NCBI GenBank assembly: GCA_002774055.1
Contig: PEZL01000012.1
Location: forward strand, 1 to 15,118
From: Candidatus Tagabacteria bacterium CG09_land_8_20_14_0_10_41_14
GTDB lineage: Bacteria > Patescibacteriota > Minisyncoccia > JAHISW01 > Tagabacteraceae
Length of the DNA stretch: 15,118 nucleotides
Reading direction: 5' to 3'
Positions 13,693 through 15,118 of the stretch are shown piece after piece; within the stretch, counting starts at the first letter, position 1, and every line of letters starts with the position of its first letter. A program made the translations under genes and the position numbers. A model generated the notes under the pieces. That model ran no database searches. It was not told where the DNA came from and saw nothing but the letters and a program-made list of their open reading frames with translations.

Positions 13693-14477
13693 ATTTTATT
13701 TACAAATCTACCTGCTTTAGATCGTTTACTGTCAAAAATAGTCGCTCTTATTTTGTCCCCCGATAAGATATAATTTCTTGTTTTAAATCCAAGTCTATTT
13801 ATAAAAAATGACTTTTTAATGTTCAGTTTTTGATATAAAAAATTAAGAAATTTTCTTTTGTAAGTATTTTGATCCTTTATTAAACCACTTTGCTTTTTAA
13901 GGTCGTACAATATTGCCCCAAGTATTAAATCAGTTAGCTGTAATAAATCAGAAGATTTAGAATTTATTTGACATACACCTGCGATTATAAACTTTTGATA
14001 ATGATCATCGATAAATTTTTTAATTCTATCCTCTAATTCCGTTCCGTCGGGAGTAAAATAATCATCTGTCAATAGAATAATAACTTCCTCCGGTTTTTTT
14101 CCAATTACAAGTTTCAATAAAGCAACCGAAAAACTTTGATATACTTTATATAAATTATTTTGGAAATGTTTCTGAAAATCTAATTCATCTTTATTAAGAA
14201 TAATACAATTAAATTTAGCGTCTTCCAGTAAAAATACATTTAAAAGTTCTCTGGCAATATCAAACCTAATCCTTCGATCTAATCCTGCCCATTTTATTTC
14301 GTGATCATAATTGTATCTTTGTCGAATTTTCCTAATCTGATTATAAAGTTTTTGCGGTTCGCGACATTTAATAATGCCTAGAGCAAAAAATTTATCTCTT
14401 GCGCTATAAAGCAAGCCAGTTTCATCAAGAAAGCAGAAACACGTTTTTATATCTTTAAAATGCTTATTAGTCGGCAT
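13671..14477 (-). CDS. DUF3800 RNase H-fold protein
   Basis: A 268-residue DUF3800 protein, thought to have an RNase H-like fold and to act as a nuclease in defence or mobile elements. Seen: FCFLDETG (Asp18, Glu19), HEIKW (Glu60), the acidic pair Asp138/Asp139 in LLTDDYF, and SSDLLQLTDLILGAI (Asp177, Asp183), which together supply the acidic site of the family. The length is usual. It begins 17 bases after the RadC-like fragment, with GGAAA as ribosome site, and ends inside a terminator. It is the only full-length gene between the two direct repeats. Base use is more AT-rich than in the flanking genes, which suits recent transfer. Biochemical function is not established. Confidence 0.85.
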   Translation of the reverse strand: MPTNKHFKDIKTCFCFLDETGLLYSARDKFFALGIIKCREPQKLYNQIRKIRQRYNYDHEIKWAGLDRRIRFDIARELLNVFLLEDAKFNCIILNKDELDFQKHFQNNLYKVYQSFSVALLKLVIGKKPEEVIILLTDDYFTPDGTELEDRIKKFIDDHYQKFIIAGVCQINSKSSDLLQLTDLILGAILYDLKKQSGLIKDQNTYKRKFLNFLYQKLNIKKSFFINRLGFKTRNYILSGDKIRATIFDSKRSKAGRFVNKIKTSHGP

Positions 14478-14494
14478 ATTTTTATTTCCAAAAG

Positions 14495-14581
14495 TTAAAT
14501 TTTTGCCCTGTGGCCCATGTGCGGATACTTTTTCTTTGGCTTGTCAGCCGGTAAATCGTGAATGGTGAATGATTTTTTCAT
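14495..14581 (-). pseudogene. RadC-like 5' fragment, copy 2
   Basis: 28 codons with the same GGGGG ribosome site and the same first ten residues as copy 1, then PADKPKKKYPHMGHRAKI and a stop. IHDLPADK fits the opening of RadC proteins better than copy 1 does, after which homology ends. It could instead be a genuine small basic protein made ahead of the DUF3800 gene. Confidence 0.4.
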
Positions 14582-14620
14582 ATCCCCCTTATTTTACGCC
14601 TTTTTCCCCAATGCGCACGC
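14552..14620. repeat. Direct repeat, copy 2
   Basis: Partner of 13265-13334, with 49 identical bases (14552-14600) in the same orientation. Recombination between the copies would remove the DUF3800 gene, the promoter/terminator pair and one fragment of the RadC-like gene. Confidence 0.85.
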
Positions 14621-14636
14621 CAGGGTGCGTATTGGG
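14607..14636. repeat. 12-bp stem hairpin between genes
   Basis: Arms cccaatgcgcac (14607-14618) and gtgcgtattggg (14625-14636) pair over 12 bases (one G-T), with a 6-base loop, immediately after the DUF4325 stop. The minus-strand RNA continues GGAAAAAGG, with no U-run, so it is not a standard terminator. It may protect mRNA or be a recombination site. Confidence 0.65.
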
Positions 14637-14637
14637 C

Positions 14638-15118
14638 CTACTTCTTTCTGGCTTCGTTTTTTGCGCGCTCTACCATAAATCTAACGCCCTCGGACATATT
14701 TTCTTCTTGGATGAGAATATCCGGATGCGCATTTTGAAATACGCGGTATATTTCATCCACGAAGGCCTGCCCCACCAGCGGCACATTCTCAAAATCAAGC
14801 AGAATTACCTTAAATTTCTCAAGGTCCTTCAAAATCCTGCGCGCCTGCGAACGGGAAATATGGACACCGCCCGAAGTGTAAAGTTTTACCCGTATCTCGG
14901 TCTTATCAAAACCATAATCGCTGTCATCGTTGATATTGGTATATTTTTTGAAAATATCGTTTAGGTGGCGATCGGAGTCAGTTTTAATCTTTAAAATAAC
15001 CCGCGTGCCCCGCTTGACAACAGGCGTATGGCGAGCGGAAATGTCATGCGTAAGATTGTTAATGACAAGCATCTGGCCAAAGCTGTCCAATGTAAACATA
15101 TCTCCCGCTTTGGAAGTA
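14638..15118 (-). CDS. STAS-like DUF4325 protein, N-terminus beyond right edge
   Basis: The frame is open to the edge (TSKAGDM... before the ATG at 15097-15099), so that ATG is probably internal. About 160 residues are visible. The C-terminal part, from FDKTEIRVKLYTSGG through ISRSQARRILKDLEKF, ILLDFENVPLVGQAFVDEI and HPDILI, is the DUF4325/STAS-like domain. In relatives this follows a winged-helix and a GHKL ATPase-like domain, and the visible start (GDMFTLDSFGQMLVINN) fits the linker after the ATPase. The protein may therefore be a regulatory anti-sigma-type or signalling protein; that architecture is known from relatives and not visible here. Its stop is followed directly by the 12-bp hairpin. 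Confidence 0.82.
   Translation of the reverse strand, partial: TSKAGDMFTLDSFGQMLVINNLTHDISARHTPVVKRGTRVILKIKTDSDRHLNDIFKKYTNINDDSDYGFDKTEIRVKLYTSGGVHISRSQARRILKDLEKFKVILLDFENVPLVGQAFVDEIYRVFQNAHPDILIQEENMSEGVRFMVERAKNEARKK

Noticed and set aside
13324..14636. Integron attC-type sites in the two hairpins
   Set aside because: The stems lack the conserved core (GTTRRRY/RYYYAAC) and no tyrosine integrase is in the window.
1..15118. CRISPR array, tRNA or rRNA genes
   Set aside because: No regularly spaced repeats and no cloverleaf or rRNA-like stretch seen on reading either strand; the leader repeats are hundreds of bases apart and sit before genes.

Overview
The window looks like a piece of a Candidate Phyla Radiation (Patescibacteria, Parcubacteria-like) genome, probably metagenome-derived. 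The basis is: AT-rich DNA with short protein-coding genes packed on one strand, the standard genetic code (TGA is used as a stop, for example at 1156-1158), typical Parcubacteria-type proteins (sunset-domain nuclease, NYN protein, DUF4325 protein), and short GC-rich palindromes scattered through genes and spacers. Lineage is inferred from these signs; no marker gene is present. Every gene I accept is on the minus strand, so transcription runs from high to low coordinates.

Region 1 (1-3303) is a housekeeping run: acylphosphatase, a membrane-anchored metallophosphoesterase split in two by a -1 frame change at an A7 run, a RecB/Cas4-like PD-(D/E)XK nuclease, and tRNA-guanine transglycosylase (tgt, running to the left edge). 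The tgt gene carries two in-frame palindromic inserts.

Region 2 (3392-5371) is a run of short genes: a 91-residue unknown, a secreted or anchored thermonuclease with a sunset domain, a NYN nuclease and a 51-residue acidic protein. Three of them start immediately after the same 45-bp leader (two copies identical), associated with a long inverted repeat. One copy of that inverted repeat contains a second, nested palindrome. The array resembles a set of gene cassettes.

Region 3 (5384-13208) is a defence operon: fragment of a PLD-type helicase, Z1-domain helicase, type III Mod methyltransferase, type III Res subunit, and an endonuclease III-like [4Fe-4S] helix-hairpin-helix protein coupled to res by an ATGA overlap. 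Only the Z1 and EndoIII-like genes look whole. Mod has lost its DPPY segment with a frameshift at the join, Res has lost the DEAH and SAT motifs in frame, and the helicase is only an N-terminal stub. The module looks either decayed by repeated internal deletion or damaged in assembly.

Region 4 (13211-14637) is mostly remnants plus one whole gene, a DUF3800 RNase H-fold protein. It sits between two ~70-bp direct repeats that both encode the start of a RadC-like protein. A strong plus-strand promoter and terminator only ~70 bp apart suggest a small RNA there; a similar arrangement occurs at 4605-4698. Region 5 (14638-15118) is the C-terminal part of a DUF4325 (STAS-like) protein cut by the right edge.
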